From positions 1,230,475 through 1,294,474 of the forward strand of contig JAESIW010000207.1 in assembly GCA_016802295.1 (NCBI GenBank): 64,000 nt of DNA. Reading direction: 5' to 3'. Under the pieces are notes generated by a model, which was not told the DNA's origin, searched no databases, and was given only the letters and a program-made list of their open reading frames with translations. Origin of the DNA: Brachionus rotundiformis. Its lineage: Eukaryota; Rotifera; Eurotatoria; Ploima; Brachionidae. Below, in pieces: positions 1-11,329 of the stretch (the first letter of the stretch is position 1; every line of letters begins with the position of its first letter). Both the position numbers and the translations under genes were made by a program.

Positions 1-251
1 TTTTTTCTTTTAAAGTTGAGAATCGAATAGATAACTTATAAGATTAAAAAATCTTTAAATATTTTCGTTTATTCTCGTTGTAGAAGTAGTAGAAGTTTAT
101 GATGTGGGAATTGAAAATTCAAAGCAAAAACGCCAGTAGACGTTCCGCTTTTACAACCTGTTTAAATAGTTTCGAAAAAATAAAAACATAAACATTATTA
201 CTTAACTATATATGACTTGTCATCTCAAACACACCATTCTCTTGCTGTAAT

Positions 252-335
252 ACACTTTTGATAAGCCAGTTCCTTTATCAGAAGTATTCAGGGACTTAAA
301 TGGACATAAAATTAATAAAGATAAAAAATTAGTTA
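252..335 (+). repeat. Retroelement 3'-end fragment, family A copy 1
   Basis: About 70 bp are nearly identical to 2588-2656, including AGTATTCAGGGACTTAAATG and an AATAAAGATAAAAAATTAG tail. Shared 3' ends with unrelated 5' flanks suggest 5'-truncated retroposon copies. Confidence 0.65.
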
Positions 336-349
336 ATTTTTCGTTTTTC

Positions 350-545
350 ATCAAAATTTAAAAGCATAAATCACTTAATGGGACCAAAAAACCAAGAATT
401 AAATTTTTTACGGGAAAAATTATAATTCAATTAGTAAACCTATAAAAGTAAGATGGAACAGTGAGTTAAAATGTTTGAGGAACTGCAAGTCTAGTCATTT
501 GACTTGCTCTTGAAATTTTTTGACTTTACGACGAAATGTCCATTC
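350..545 (+). mobile_element. Decayed hAT-type MITE fragment
   Basis: It shares scattered blocks with the arms of the intact element at 41361-42044, for example AATGGGACC...AACCAAGAATT and GACTTGCTCTTGA followed by a CTTTACGAC-like segment. No target duplication is visible, so it is an old fragment. Confidence 0.45.
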
Positions 546-669
546 CAAGCCCCCCCTAAAAATATGTTTTAAATAAATAAAATAGTGCTATGACACATAT
601 TAAATCTCAAGATTTTAGTCAATATGGAAAAAACCTCAGTAGTTATTAATGTGTTTTTTTTTTAAACAG

Positions 670-2020
670 AAAATGTCGTAACAGAAAGACTGGTGAATAT
701 TTTGCTGTTAAAATAACAAGCCGACTTAAACACGACTCATCAAACGAAATAAAATATTTGTCCAAGTGTCAAGGTCATGACAACATAGTCAAACTGTACG
801 ACGTGCTACAAGACGACTTGCACACGTACATCATAATGGAGCTGCTGACTGGCGGCGAGCTATTCGACCGGCTCAGAGAAATGAAAAAACTAACCGAAAA
901 AGATGCTAGTCTGTTAATGAAGTCTCTCATATCGGCCATACAGTACATGCATTCCCAAGGAGTAGTGCACCGCGATCTCAAACCAGAGAATATCATATTT
1001 GTAAATAAGACTGATTTTAAAGTTAAAATTGTCGATTTCGGCTTTGCCAAGCATAAACCAGACAAAAAAAGCAGCAAGCTGCAAACGCCATGCTTCACAT
1101 TTTCGTACGCAGCGCCGGAAGTATTGAACCAGGCGCTGCTAAGCCCGGAACACAGCTCGGACGGCTACGACGAGTCGTGTGATCTGTGGAGTCTTGGCGT
1201 AATTTTGTACACAATGTTGTGTGGGCATGTTCCGTTTGACTCGTCATCAGCCGGCAAGATAAGCCAAGAGGCCATAATTGAAAAAATACGCAATGCATCT
1301 AACCTGGACTTCAAGAGCGAGCACTGGTCAAGTGTCAGCGACTCGGCCAAGAGTCTCATCAAAGGACTGCTAAATGTAGATCCAAAGAAGCGAATGAAAC
1401 TCAAAGACCTGAGCCGAAACGAGTGGATTCGCTCGTCGGCAAGCTTTACAAACAACATTGTTACCACGGTGACCGCCGACTCGGCCCTTAGGAATAAATT
1501 AAAGCAGACATTCACTGCTTATCACAAAGCCGAACAAGACGGCTTGTTCAAAGTTGAGTTGAAGGACGTGTTTGAAGCGCCGCTCGCTCAAAGGCGCTAT
1601 TTGAAACGCTCCACATCGTCCAACGCCTCATCCGAGTCCACCTCCACCACTGTCTCTTGCTCATCTCTCAGCACTACAAACACCACAACCACTAGCTTTA
1701 GCTCCGTACTGAACAGCACACCTACCAAAAAGTGTCCGTCTTCGTGCGGCAAGCTTGATGAGAAAAAAGTGTTCAACTTCAGCGATACATTGGTCAACGA
1801 GTACCTCAAGCAGCAGCAAGAAACTCAGCTCAATTCACAGCAACAAGTTTTCAATAGACCAATAACCAGGTCTATCACCAACCATAACAACAAGTTGGTC
1901 GAGTACAGAAAAGAAGATGAATGTGTAAAATGCGAACAGGTCCAGTCTGCTGAATGTGTACAATTGCAACCGCCGGCTTTAAAACGTTTAAAGAGATGTC
2001 CAACTATTTTAATTGATTGA
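670..2020 (+). CDS. RPS6KA5: MSK-type ribosomal S6 kinase, C-terminal half (5' partial)
   Basis: The visible exon encodes the C-terminal CAMK-type kinase domain of a mitogen- and stress-activated kinase, a nuclear effector of p38/ERK that phosphorylates histone H3 and CREB in animals. Seen: VHRDLKPEN catalytic loop, DFGFA, the MSK/RSK signature TPCFTFSYAAPE, YDESCDLWSLGVILYTML, and an MSK-like tail (APLAQRRYLKRSTSS) followed by a Ser/Thr-rich stretch. The extreme C-terminus (ALKRLKRCPTILID) is basic then hydrophobic, like a MAPK docking site. The exon opens at an AG acceptor (668-669) and reads KCRNRKTGEYFAVKI, which contains the ATP-binding lysine. The N-terminal AGC kinase domain and the start codon lie upstream of the window. 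Single exon from 670 to the stop. Family assignment is firm; MSK1, MSK2 and JIL-1 orthology are not separated. Confidence 0.9.
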
Positions 2021-3350
2021 TTAAATTAAATTTTAATTAATTGATTAAAATTTTATTAATTAATTAATTTATTTTTTTTTCTTACCTCTTTTTAAATTCA
2101 CACGAGTTTATTTGTTTATTTTATAAAGTGTTTTATTTTAATTTCAAAATTGACTTATATACAAATAATAATAAAATTAATATATAATTTGTTAAATATT
2201 TTTTTCTTATGTTTTTGCTTGGTCAACCCGGTTGGATTAGTACGCACAAATTTACCACTAAATTGTATTCGTATGTCTACCATAAACCCTTGCAATTAAG
2301 TGTCCCCAAAATCGTGTCTTTTTTGAAGAGTTCAAGCCCTTAGATGATAGAAAATTTTGTTCTTAGATGATAAAAAAAATATCTTATAAAGATCTAAGTG
2401 TGCTTTACAAGGAAGCTACATAGATAGAACTAAAAATAGGGGTCTTAGAGTGGCACTTATTTGCAAGGGAATAGGATAGCTTGCTTAGTTGTCTTGATCA
2501 CTGGACTTGCGTCCACAAAAATCTTAATCTATTGTCTGATCGCAAGCCAAGCTCAGCTCGTTGGACCTTCTGTCTCCTCAAGCACGCCAGTTACTTTGTC
2601 AGAAGTATTCAGGGACTTAAATGGACATAAAATTAATAAAGATAAAAAATTAGTTTAAAAAACTGTTTTATTCGGATTCTTGTTAATGTTAACAAATTTA
2701 ATTTTTTTGTAGTGGAAAAGTTTAACTGCAGAAAATCACATGCAACACTAAGTACTAAAAAAGTAAAGATCTAACATCCCTTCAAATTTCCTATCTCTTC
2801 TACCGATAATAGTAACTGTCTCTGGGAACAACATCCCTCTCTTTCACAAGGTTCACAAAAGACTTCTATTCTTCATTCACTGGTTAATAATTAATCTTAA
2901 TAAAATAGCTATCACTCGGCGAGAGTTGGTTCATCTATTTAATTTCTAAAATAGAAAGGTTTCTGTCAGGGTTGTTTTTGTTTGAGCCACAAGTCATAAG
3001 TAATAAGATTCTTCAACTCGTCTAAAAACTGAAATAAAAACTTGACTGAGATCATAAAAATTTCGAAATAATTTGATCATTTATTTGCAATCGAAGAAAG
3101 GGCAAATCACTTGTTTGTCAAATTCATAAGAAAGTAAATAAACAAGAATTTATAGCCAAAGAAATTCACGCATACGTGCAAACTGTTTCCTATTTATAGA
3201 TCCTACTCAGATCCTAAAAGATTCGAAACACCGATTGACTTATTCTACGAAATCAAATTCAATAAAAACAATTAATGTGTCTTAAATCATAATGTAAATA
3301 TCTTTATCTTAACCTTTGTATATTGCTATAAAACAATTTGTTTCAATTAA
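2021..3350. other. Intergenic region with a retroelement fragment
   Basis: AT-rich 3' flank of the kinase gene. Apart from the family A retroelement end at about 2461-2660, I see no coding pattern. The short open frame at 2461-2658 is part of that repeat. Confidence 0.5.
2461..2660 (+). repeat. Retroelement 3'-end fragment, family A copy 2
   Basis: The last 70-80 bp match the copy at 252-335. The unique 5' part (2461-2577) has higher GC than its surroundings and may be more of the element body. It ends in the same AATAAAGATAAAAA tail. Confidence 0.6.
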
Positions 3351-3495
3351 TTTTACTTTTTTTTTGAATAATTCAACTTTAAACTCAATCTAATTTTGTA
3401 AAAACCTAAAAACTTTTCAAACTAGAAGGTTTAAACGAAGGCTTGAGCCATTCGGACGAACCCTGGGGTCTTCCCCTCAATAAAATATTTAATAA
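3351..3495 (+). mobile_element. LINE 3' end, family B copy 1
   Basis: About 140 bp are nearly identical to 63357-63500, ending CATTCGGACGAACCC then GGGGTCTTCCCC and an A/T-rich AATAAA-type tail. The GGGG-TCTT-CCCC hairpin just before the tail is the kind of 3' structure recognised by some LINE reverse transcriptases. No coding part remains. Confidence 0.7.
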
Positions 3496-3667
3496 AAAAA
3501 AAATAAAATATAAATAGTTTATTTGACTAAAAAAACTTCATCGACTTCTCATTTGTGTCTAAATCTCTTTTGTAAAGAAAATATCCGAAAAATCCAAGTA
3601 ATACAATTTTAAAATGCGTCAATTGAAAAATCTAATCTAAAATCAGTCAATTTACGAAAAAAAACAT

Positions 3668-3739
3668 TTCCCACACCGGGAATTGAACCCGGGCCGCCTG
3701 CGTGAAAGGCAGGAATCCTAACCACTAGACCATATGGGA
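3668..3739 (-). tRNA. tRNA-Glu (TTC)
   Basis: 72 nt on the minus strand. The 7-bp acceptor stem is TCCCATA/TGTGGGA with one G-T wobble. Other parts: D-arm with AGTGGTTAGG, anticodon loop CTTTCAC (anticodon TTC), and T-arm CCGGGTTCAATTCCCGG. No intron. All arms pair. Confidence 0.95.
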
Positions 3740-3831
3740 CTATATTATTAGTATTTATTATTTATTCAGTAAATACCGCGAAGATGATAAAAAAATAAAA
3801 TAAAAAAAAAAAAAATAATAGTAAAAATTAT

Positions 3832-5195
3832 CGGCCGGTCTCACTTACAAGTGGTATTTGCAAGATTCTCGAGAGTCAGGTCAAAGATCACATGTTAGCC
3901 TTTCTTTTAAACCTAAATCTTTTATCTGACGCACAACATGGATTCATGCAAAAAGATCATGTTCAACAAATTTACTTGAATCAATAGATTTTATCACATC
4001 AGCTCTAAACAAAGGATTATCTGTCGATATAATTTACACAGATTTTTCGAAAGCGTTTGACAGAGTATCGCATAGATTATTATTATATAAGCTTAAAAGA
4101 TATGGTTTTATCGATATGATTTATTTTTGGATTAGTGATTTTCTCAGCGAGAGGAAACACAGGGTAATTTTTGGGTTCATCCATGTCAAGTTGGTTAGAT
4201 GTAACCAGCGGAGTACCTCAAGGTTCAGTATTAGGACCTCTATTATTTTTGATATTTATAAACGATCTTTCGACTCGTTTAGTTAATAAATGTGAGAAAT
4301 ATGCCGATGATACTAAAGTTTTGTCTGTAATTAAAAGCTCCCAGGACAATCTCGTACTTCAAAAAGATATTGACTCAATTTCAAGCTGGTCACTTACTTG
4401 GGCTTTGGATTTGAATATTGAAAAATGTAATGTAATGCATGTTGGCTCAAAAAATCCTGTGTTTAACTATACCATTTTTAGCAGATACGGTACAAAGAAT
4501 TTATCTAAAACAATTCTCGAAAAAGATTTAGGTGTATATATTCAAAGTGACTTGAAATGGACTAACCAAGTAAAATATTGCACGAGTCGAGGAAATCGTA
4601 TTTTAGCTATGATTATAAAAAGTTTCAGAAATTTAAACATTGATACATTGAGAATGCTCTACACAGCACTGGTTAGACCTCATTTAGAGTTTGCCATTAG
4701 TTCATGGTGTCCATTTTTTGAAAAAGATATTTTTGAAATCGAGAAAGTACAAAGAAGAATGACAAAAATAATCCCTTCACTTCGAAAATTTGACTACTCT
4801 AAAAGACTTGAAATACTAAATTTAACTGATCTCAAAGTTAGAAGGATGAGAGGAGACTTAATCCAACTTTTTAAAGTTATTAAAAGATACGAAATTATCA
4901 ATTTTGAAAATGGTATTAATTTTTCTCGAAACCAGTCGTATAGCTTAAGAAGACATGACAAATGTATAGTTAGAGAAGATGTGAAAAGTTGCATGCAACG
5001 ATATCATTTTTTAACAATTCGAGTAGTTAATGTCTGGAATAGTCTACCTCAGTACATCGTCAATTCCGAATCAATCATTAATTTCAAAATTAACCTGGAC
5101 AAATGGCTCAAGAAACAGTCTAATTTACTGCCATAGCTTCGAAGAAGCTTAACCCAATAGGGTCGCAGTATTATTTACTACTACTACTACTACTA
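3832..5195 (+). mobile_element. 5'-truncated non-LTR retrotransposon (CR1/jockey-like reverse transcriptase)
   Basis: Reverse transcriptase reading frames run from SLTS...CKILE through DFSKAFDRVSH, SGVPQGSVLGPLLFLIFINDL and the catalytic YADD box (4300-4311) to the thumb and C-terminal region, stopping at 5136. At least two single-base frameshifts (near 3950 and 4170) and loss of the endonuclease domain mark it as dead. After the stop come ACCCAATAGGGT (a 4-bp stem with AATA loop) and an (ACT)n microsatellite tail. The longest intact frame is 4171-5136. Confidence 0.85.
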
Positions 5196-6036
5196 AAAGA
5201 ATTACTGATGAATATCAAGATTCGGAAAACTTTCATAAATGAGAAATATTCTTATAAAGCTTGGTTTTATAGAAATTTTGAAAATTTTCTTCACAATCAT
5301 AACCTTTCACATTCTTCGAGCTCAGAATTTAGACAGCCTTTTTTGGTTAGAAGTATGGTATTATAAAAAATGTTTACAATTTTATTTTGTGTAAAATATA
5401 ATATTTTGGTAATACAAAGAACAAAATCTAAAATAAAAAAAAAAAAACAAAATTAGATAATTTATCTATCAATTAATTAAGAAAAATCGATTGAAATGCA
5501 TTCAAATAAAAAAAAAAAATTTTAACATACCAACTAGTTTATAACAAATAATTTTTTACTATTACACAAAATACTAAATTACTTGAATAGAGATCTTATT
5601 CTTGACAAATGTTTGTTAATCTAAGCAAAGTATTTAATTTTTTGAAAATGGCTAGGGAATAATACTGAAAATAAATACATTTTTTTAAAAATTCACTTAT
5701 ATAATTTTAAAATAGAAATAAAACAATTTAAAAAATATTTTATTATAAGTTACAATGCCAATACTATTTTTAATTAAAGATTTATCTGTTTTGCGTAATT
5801 TTCAAATTATAAATTTTTTCTAGACAAATGATTATTTATAAAAACCATTAGAATTGGAAACGTGAAATGCTTATCAATAGGCATAATTTTTGCTTGACTA
5901 GTCATTGATAGATACAACAACAAAAAGCCTGGAGGATGCTTCATTGTGATCACCTCACCATCACCAATCAATGGTATAAATAAGACAACTAATCAAGCTT
6001 GTGTACCATCTACCAAAAAGAATTAAAACTTGAAAA
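5196..6036. other. Intergenic, AT-rich
   Basis: No coding or structured pattern recognised. The last 150 bp are the promoter side of the MORN gene; a TATAAATAAG block near 5973 could be a TATA element. Confidence 0.4.
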
Positions 6037-6462
6037 ATGAGCCAAGTTAGTGAATACGTTTACAGCAATGGAACATATGTTGGCGATCTGGTCAACGAAA
6101 AAAAGAATGGCAAAGGAACCTTTAAGTGGGAAAATGGCGACCAGTATGATGGTGAATGGAGAGACGACAAACGACATGGCAAGGGGGTTATGTTTTTTAA
6201 GAATGGTGATATTTATGAAGGACAATTCGATAATGACAAAATAAATGGTAAAGGTGTTTATACTTGGAAAGATGGCACTCAGTACAACGGAGATTGGAAA
6301 AATGAACTCAAAACTGGACATGGTGTAATGATTTACAGCAATGGAGATAGCTATGATGGTGAATGGAAAAACGATGTACAACATGGAAAAGGTTTTATAA
6401 TTATGGCATCTGGCGAGAAGACTGAATGTGAATGGAAAAACGGCGAGTTGGTAAAGAAGTAG
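6037..6462 (+). CDS. MORN-repeat protein
   Basis: 141 aa, single exon. Five consecutive MORN repeats of about 23 residues, each starting Y-x-G-(D/E/Q)-(L/W/F) and containing a G-(K/H)-G core (NGKG, HGKG, NGKG, TGHG, HGKG), plus a partial sixth at the C-terminus. MORN arrays bind phospholipids or act as scaffolds, often in cilia or at membranes; the repeats alone do not fix a function. The start at 6037 is the first ATG of the frame and leaves an MSQVSEYVYSNGTY leader. No signal peptide or membrane segment. It stands alone, about 1 kb from the next gene. Confidence 0.9.
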   Translation: MSQVSEYVYSNGTYVGDLVNEKKNGKGTFKWENGDQYDGEWRDDKRHGKGVMFFKNGDIYEGQFDNDKINGKGVYTWKDGTQYNGDWKNELKTGHGVMIYSNGDSYDGEWKNDVQHGKGFIIMASGEKTECEWKNGELVKK

Positions 6463-7433
6463 TTTTTTTTAAAGAATGATTAAAATATTATTTAGTATAA
6501 TTATATAATAAATCTAATTTTTATGTGAAAATATTTTTTTGTTATACTTATATTTATAAATAGCTAGCAATTTGGCTATGCATACCTTTTCTGATATAAA
6601 AACATATTTGAAAAAATACATATTTTTCATTGAGTATAATTTGTTTATTTGTTTATGACAATAAAAAAATTTACTATTTTTAAAAAATTGTTAATATTTC
6701 TATTAAATTAGAATCGTTTTTAATTAATTAGAAAAAAAAGTTAATCGAAAATATTATAAGATAATGAATTAAAATTTTTAATGCAATCAACAAATACTAA
6801 TAAAAATTTGTATATTTTTACTCTAATATTTAGTTATTTAAATTCTTAAAAGATTTTAATTTTGTGTTTTGTTCATCTTTCAATTTTTAATTTAAATCGA
6901 ATAACTGTATATTTAATGATAGATAATTAAGCTTTTAAAAAAAACAATTGTTTTTATATTCTAATATAATAAATAGTTACAAATTAGCTAATTAAGTCGG
7001 TGTTGAATTTGGAAAAAGTTGATTGTTTTACCAGAGAATGCATTCAAATGGTCATTTTGGAGAAAATACCATGGAACTGATTTAAAAACTAAACTAATTG
7101 ATCAAGTCAATCACCACAACTATAACTGCTTATCTCTAATAGTTTTATCTTTATTATCCCAAAATAAAATGAAGCAACAATAAAGATAAAAAATTTACCA
7201 TTTAATTCTTGGCATTTGATTTTTAAGTTTTTAATTCCAAAACTAGGAATAACAGAAATAGAGCAGACTTAATTGCTTGGAAGGATATAAATTGTGAAAA
7301 ATAATTATATAATTAACTAAATATGTATAAATTTCAAGTTGTCATGGTATCTTTGGCGAAAAAGCAACAAAAAAAGCTTGAAAGATTAAAAAACGAAACA
7401 AACTTGGAGAATACTTTTAAATTTTGAACAAGA
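6463..7433. other. Intergenic, AT-rich
   Basis: No gene, tRNA or repeat recognised between the MORN gene and the LRP2BP-like gene. Confidence 0.4.
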
Positions 7434-8737
7434 ATGAATTTTAAAAAGTCACCAATTCCATCCGAACAATTGCCAGACGCCTATCAAATAGACTATTTGA
7501 ACACTCTGGCCGACCAAATCCAATCAAACGAAAACTTGACCAAGTCTGAATTATACGAAAAATTGGAATTGCTTCTGGTTGAAAGGACCCAAACAACAGA
7601 TGAGAACAACAGGAAAATAAATCCCAAACAAGTTATAGAGAACCGCTTTATCCTTGGACAGTTCTATTTTGATTCAGTAAGTTTCGAGCAAATTTAACAC
7701 CTTAGTTTACCATTATCTGTTAGAGAAGATACAAAAAAGCCCACGACATATTCGATGCCATAAAGTCTTCCTACTATCCAGCCATGTTTCAACTTGGCAT
7801 TATCCTGTACGATGACTTGCTAGATCGGGACGAGACAGAAGAGGAGCAAAGAGTGGATTTTGCGGTTAGTTCACAAGTGGACAATGAGGCATCTTTTAGG
7901 CACCCGAACAGAGAAAAATGGTCCAAAGGCTTCGAGTACATGTTGCACATTGCCAATATACCAGTGGATGAAATGAACAAAAAATTAATACACCAGGCAC
8001 AATTTAATGTTGCCAAGGCGTATTTTTTGGGCTTTGGGTGCCGGCAATCTGACAAAAAGGCAGAGGAATATTGGTTAAAAAGTGCAGACAACGGAAGCGA
8101 GTTGGGAAACGTGGCTGCCATGACTTACTTGGCTTTTTTTTACTCAAGAAAAAGTGAACCAGAATTTTTCGATTTGGATAAGACTTTTTTCTGGCACAAT
8201 GAAGCATGTGGCAATGGCTCTTTGGAGTCACAAGGTGCTCTTGGCGCCATCTACTACTACGGCTTAGGGCGTAAGAAAGACTACGAGGCTGCCTATGAGT
8301 GTTTGACTAATAGTAGTGAAAGGGGCAATGTGTTCTCCATGGGCCTTTTGTGTGACTATTACTATAGAAATAAGTTTTTTGTCAAAGCTACCGACTTGGC
8401 CAAAAAGTAAGAGACAAAATTTTTTCTATTTGTTCAAGAATGTTTACCAAGGGTTTCAGAGCTGGCCGATATTGACAAGATATCGCGTGAGACTAATTGT
8501 TTGAGAGATTTTATTTCCAAAGGCATTGGCCTTGCTTGTTTCACTTTGGCAAGATGCTACGACATGGGCAAAGGTATACCAAAAGATACAGAAAAAGCTC
8601 AATTTTTATACAAAAGAGTAGGATTTTTATACACAATTTATTCTCAGTTATAACTAATAACTACTTTGTAGAGCTTCTATTTTGATCCCGACCTGTGCCA
8701 ACTGTATCAAAATCAAACCACTTTTCAACTTATTTAA
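7434..8737 (+). CDS. LRP2BP: LRP2-binding-protein-like Sel1/TPR repeat protein
   Basis: Four exons fit in phase: 7434-7676, 7724-8406, 8452-8617, 8672-8737 (385 aa). Introns are 47, 45 and 54 bp with GT/AG ends. The protein is a string of Sel1-like helical repeats: MFQLGIILYD, AQFNVAKAYFLGFG, AMTYLAFFYS, SQGALGAIYYYGLG, FSMGLLCDYYY, ACFTLARCYDMGKG. Order and the long acidic insert after the first repeat resemble LRP2BP, a cytoplasmic adaptor for megalin. Without the splices, stops appear after exons 1 and 2; the third acceptor (CCAAG at 8447-8451) was chosen because only it restores phase. Ends FQLI at 8737. Sel1 family is firm, LRP2BP orthology likely. Confidence 0.8.
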
Positions 8738-9399
8738 ATTAATTATGTAATAAAGGCCATTCTAGTTTTTTGTGTAAATTAATCTCATTTAATTAATTTT
8801 CAAATTTTGTATTTAGAATTTTTTTATTAAAAAAAGTTAAGCTGAACAATTTTGATTTTAATAGAAATTCCATAGCTACACAGATCCAAGGCGCTCAAAG
8901 CATTTAAACAACTGAGAAGACTTTTCTTAGTCACATTAACCACTTTAAAACCAAGTTTTGTCAGTTGTTTTGTAGTTAATCAAAAAGGTTTTTAGGTCTT
9001 TAATGTCAAGAATGTTACACTTGGAATGTTTAGTGTAATAATTGGTCAATAATTTTGTCACCAGAAGTTAAATGTTCAATTAAATCAAATAAAATCAATA
9101 AATTGTCAAATTATTCATAAAGATGTTTTGATTAAAGTAGTCTAAAGGATCACCGAAGACTTACTTACTCTTAAGGCCCAAGTCTTGGCATTTCTATACC
9201 AATAGAGTTATTAAGGATCAAAAAACATTTCGAATAGGTTAGCTTCAAGTCACTTCTTACAGTTATCAATTGATATTGTGTCAGGATGGTCGTTTAATCA
9301 CCATTAATTATAAAAATTCTGTTTACAAACAACTATTTCCCTTAATTTGAACGAATTCCTACAAATGAGATAAAGAATGGAAGGAAATTAAAATTAAAG
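8738..9399. other. Intergenic, AT-rich
   Basis: 3' flank of the LRP2BP-like gene. Nothing recognised. Confidence 0.4.
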
Positions 9400-9780
9400 A
9401 TGAAATTTTTTTATTCCTTCAGATGATTTAGATAAGATTGGTGAAGCTGAGTTTAAGTGTTACCGATCTGGAAAATTCTGGAAAAAACATTTGCTTTACA
9501 CTGTCTTGACAGAGAGAATTGCCAAGATTAGAAAAAAATTAAATGTACTTGTTCTTGTTTTCTTAAAGAGTATATGTGCAAACATGTAGTTGGAATGGCT
9601 ATTAGATCTTCTAATATCTAATCAGTTCCTATCGGTCAAACAAGAAAGAAAGACAGACCTACATTAGCAAAAAAGCATCTATTAGAAAAAGCAACTATTG
9701 AGCTTGCCTTTGAGCACCTATTGACATCTGTAGGCCAAAGGACCATAGAGAAAAATGATCACGAAGATGACCATTCAATT
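9400..9780 (+). pseudogene. MULE-type transposase relic (SWIM zinc finger)
   Basis: Broken frames contain a SWIM finger, CTCSCFLKEYMCKHVVGMAI (C-x-C ... C-x-H), and downstream GQTRKKDRPTLAKKHLL, the usual order near the C-terminus of MuDR/MULE transposases. Stops and frame changes upstream, and no visible DDE core, make this a truncated relic. Confidence 0.65.
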
Positions 9781-11329
9781 TAAAAATTTTAATTTTTTAA
9801 ATTTTCAATTATGCAGTATTCTGTCAGAAATTTTTTAATGTCTTTACCATTTCTTTGGTCTTGTATGTTTTCAAGTCACAAAACCACTTATATTGTTCAT
9901 TAACTTTTGTAATAACTGCAAATATTAATAAAGTATAAACTCAACCACTAAGTTTAGTTTTCCAATAAAATAATGGAAAATAGTTAATTCATTACCAAAC
10001 ATTATGTATAACTTTAGATCTCAAAAATCCGGAAAATTTTTTTGGACCCCTTAAGTTAACTTATCTTTTTAATTTTTATTCCATGACAATAGGTATATTT
10101 TGCAATATAAATAAATTTATTTTAATATTTTTTGATTTTAATTATCAGGTTGCAGAAAATGATTATTTAACCAAATAAATTAAGTTTAATGTTGACTTGT
10201 AAAATGTGCTTTTAATTTAGAAAAATTAAAATAATTTTCTCCCATGGTAATTTAAATTTGGTCACAAATTTAATTTGTCACAAAAAGGTCTGAGCCTTTT
10301 GCATCTTAAAAATAACACACATGTGTATGATTAATTTTTTGGTATATGAATATTTGGCAAAATCAAGCTTGGTAAGGTCAAATAGGCAATTAAATTAGAT
10401 TTATGATTTAAAACTTTTACAAAAAGTTAATTTCATTTAAGTAAATTAGGTACATAAATATTAAAATTTTATTCTCTCGAAAAAAAAACTAACGTTGCCA
10501 TACAAACATAAACAATTCTCTAAAATTGATAAAATAAAACTGAATTAAATAAAAATGAGAGATAAAATAAATAAAAAAACAACTTGCTCTTTTTCTCTCC
10601 AAAGTAAAAACTAGATTTTAGAACTATGAGTAAATTTTAATTATTTTTGGATTTTATTTCATTCTAATTTTTATTTGTTGAAATTTAAAATTAATTGATA
10701 AAAGAAAAAAAAAACAATATAAGATTAATTTTATGAGTTTTGGCATTTGTTTCAATTATTTTATAAAAAAAAATAAAAAATTTTAATAAAATATTTAAAG
10801 AATAAACTCTTTCTTTTATTACAGCATATAAAATATAAACCATGGTTTGAAGAAGCCTGTTCCAGACTTCATACATGACTCGACTTAATCATCTGTTTTT
10901 AAAAATTATTCAAAATTCATTTAAATCTATCTACACCTAAACAGAATTTTTTAATTAAACACTAGATCAACTTGAATAAAAAAAACCAATTAAAATGTAA
11001 TTAATTTTTCAGAAAAATAACCATAAAGCATGCCAAAACCAACAAAGAGAGGAAACCAAATAAAGAGGAAAAAATAAAGAGTTATAATCAGCCATGCATT
11101 TGGTTAATAATGGCAAAATGCGCACCTAAAGCCCAGGTTCCAACTAATCAAGGCCTTTTAAGATATCAAATAATAATTGTAGTGCTTATCTTTAAAACAA
11201 AACTTCCACTTAAATTTCCTTTAAATGAGTTTTGTTGATAAAAAGGCTTTTTTGTTTTATTACTTTCTAAAACTTGATCCAGTTTGGTTCTAAAATTTGT
11301 TTTTTTTTTTTTAAATTAAAGATAAGACT
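9781..11329. other. Intergenic, AT-rich
   Basis: No gene or known repeat recognised. The region ends in the 5' flank of the SLC6 transporter, with a long T tract just before its ATG. Confidence 0.4.

Larger units (their letters stand above)
1..669 (+). other. Probable intron upstream of the MSK exon, with repeat fragments
   Basis: No exon is recognisable here. It is probably the intron before the kinase exon, ending in a T-rich tract and TTTAAACAG. It holds a retroelement 3' end (about 252-335, shared with 2578-2660) and a decayed copy of the hAT-type MITE of 41361-42044 (about 350-545). Confidence 0.5.

Noticed and set aside
2461..2658. 65-codon plus-strand open frame
   Set aside because: It lies in a retroelement 3'-end fragment shared with 252-335, and the start is a non-ATG codon.
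7434..7697. Exon 1 of the LRP2BP-like gene as a separate 87-aa protein
   Set aside because: A 47-bp intron with GT/AG ends joins it in phase to the next exon and the family homology continues.
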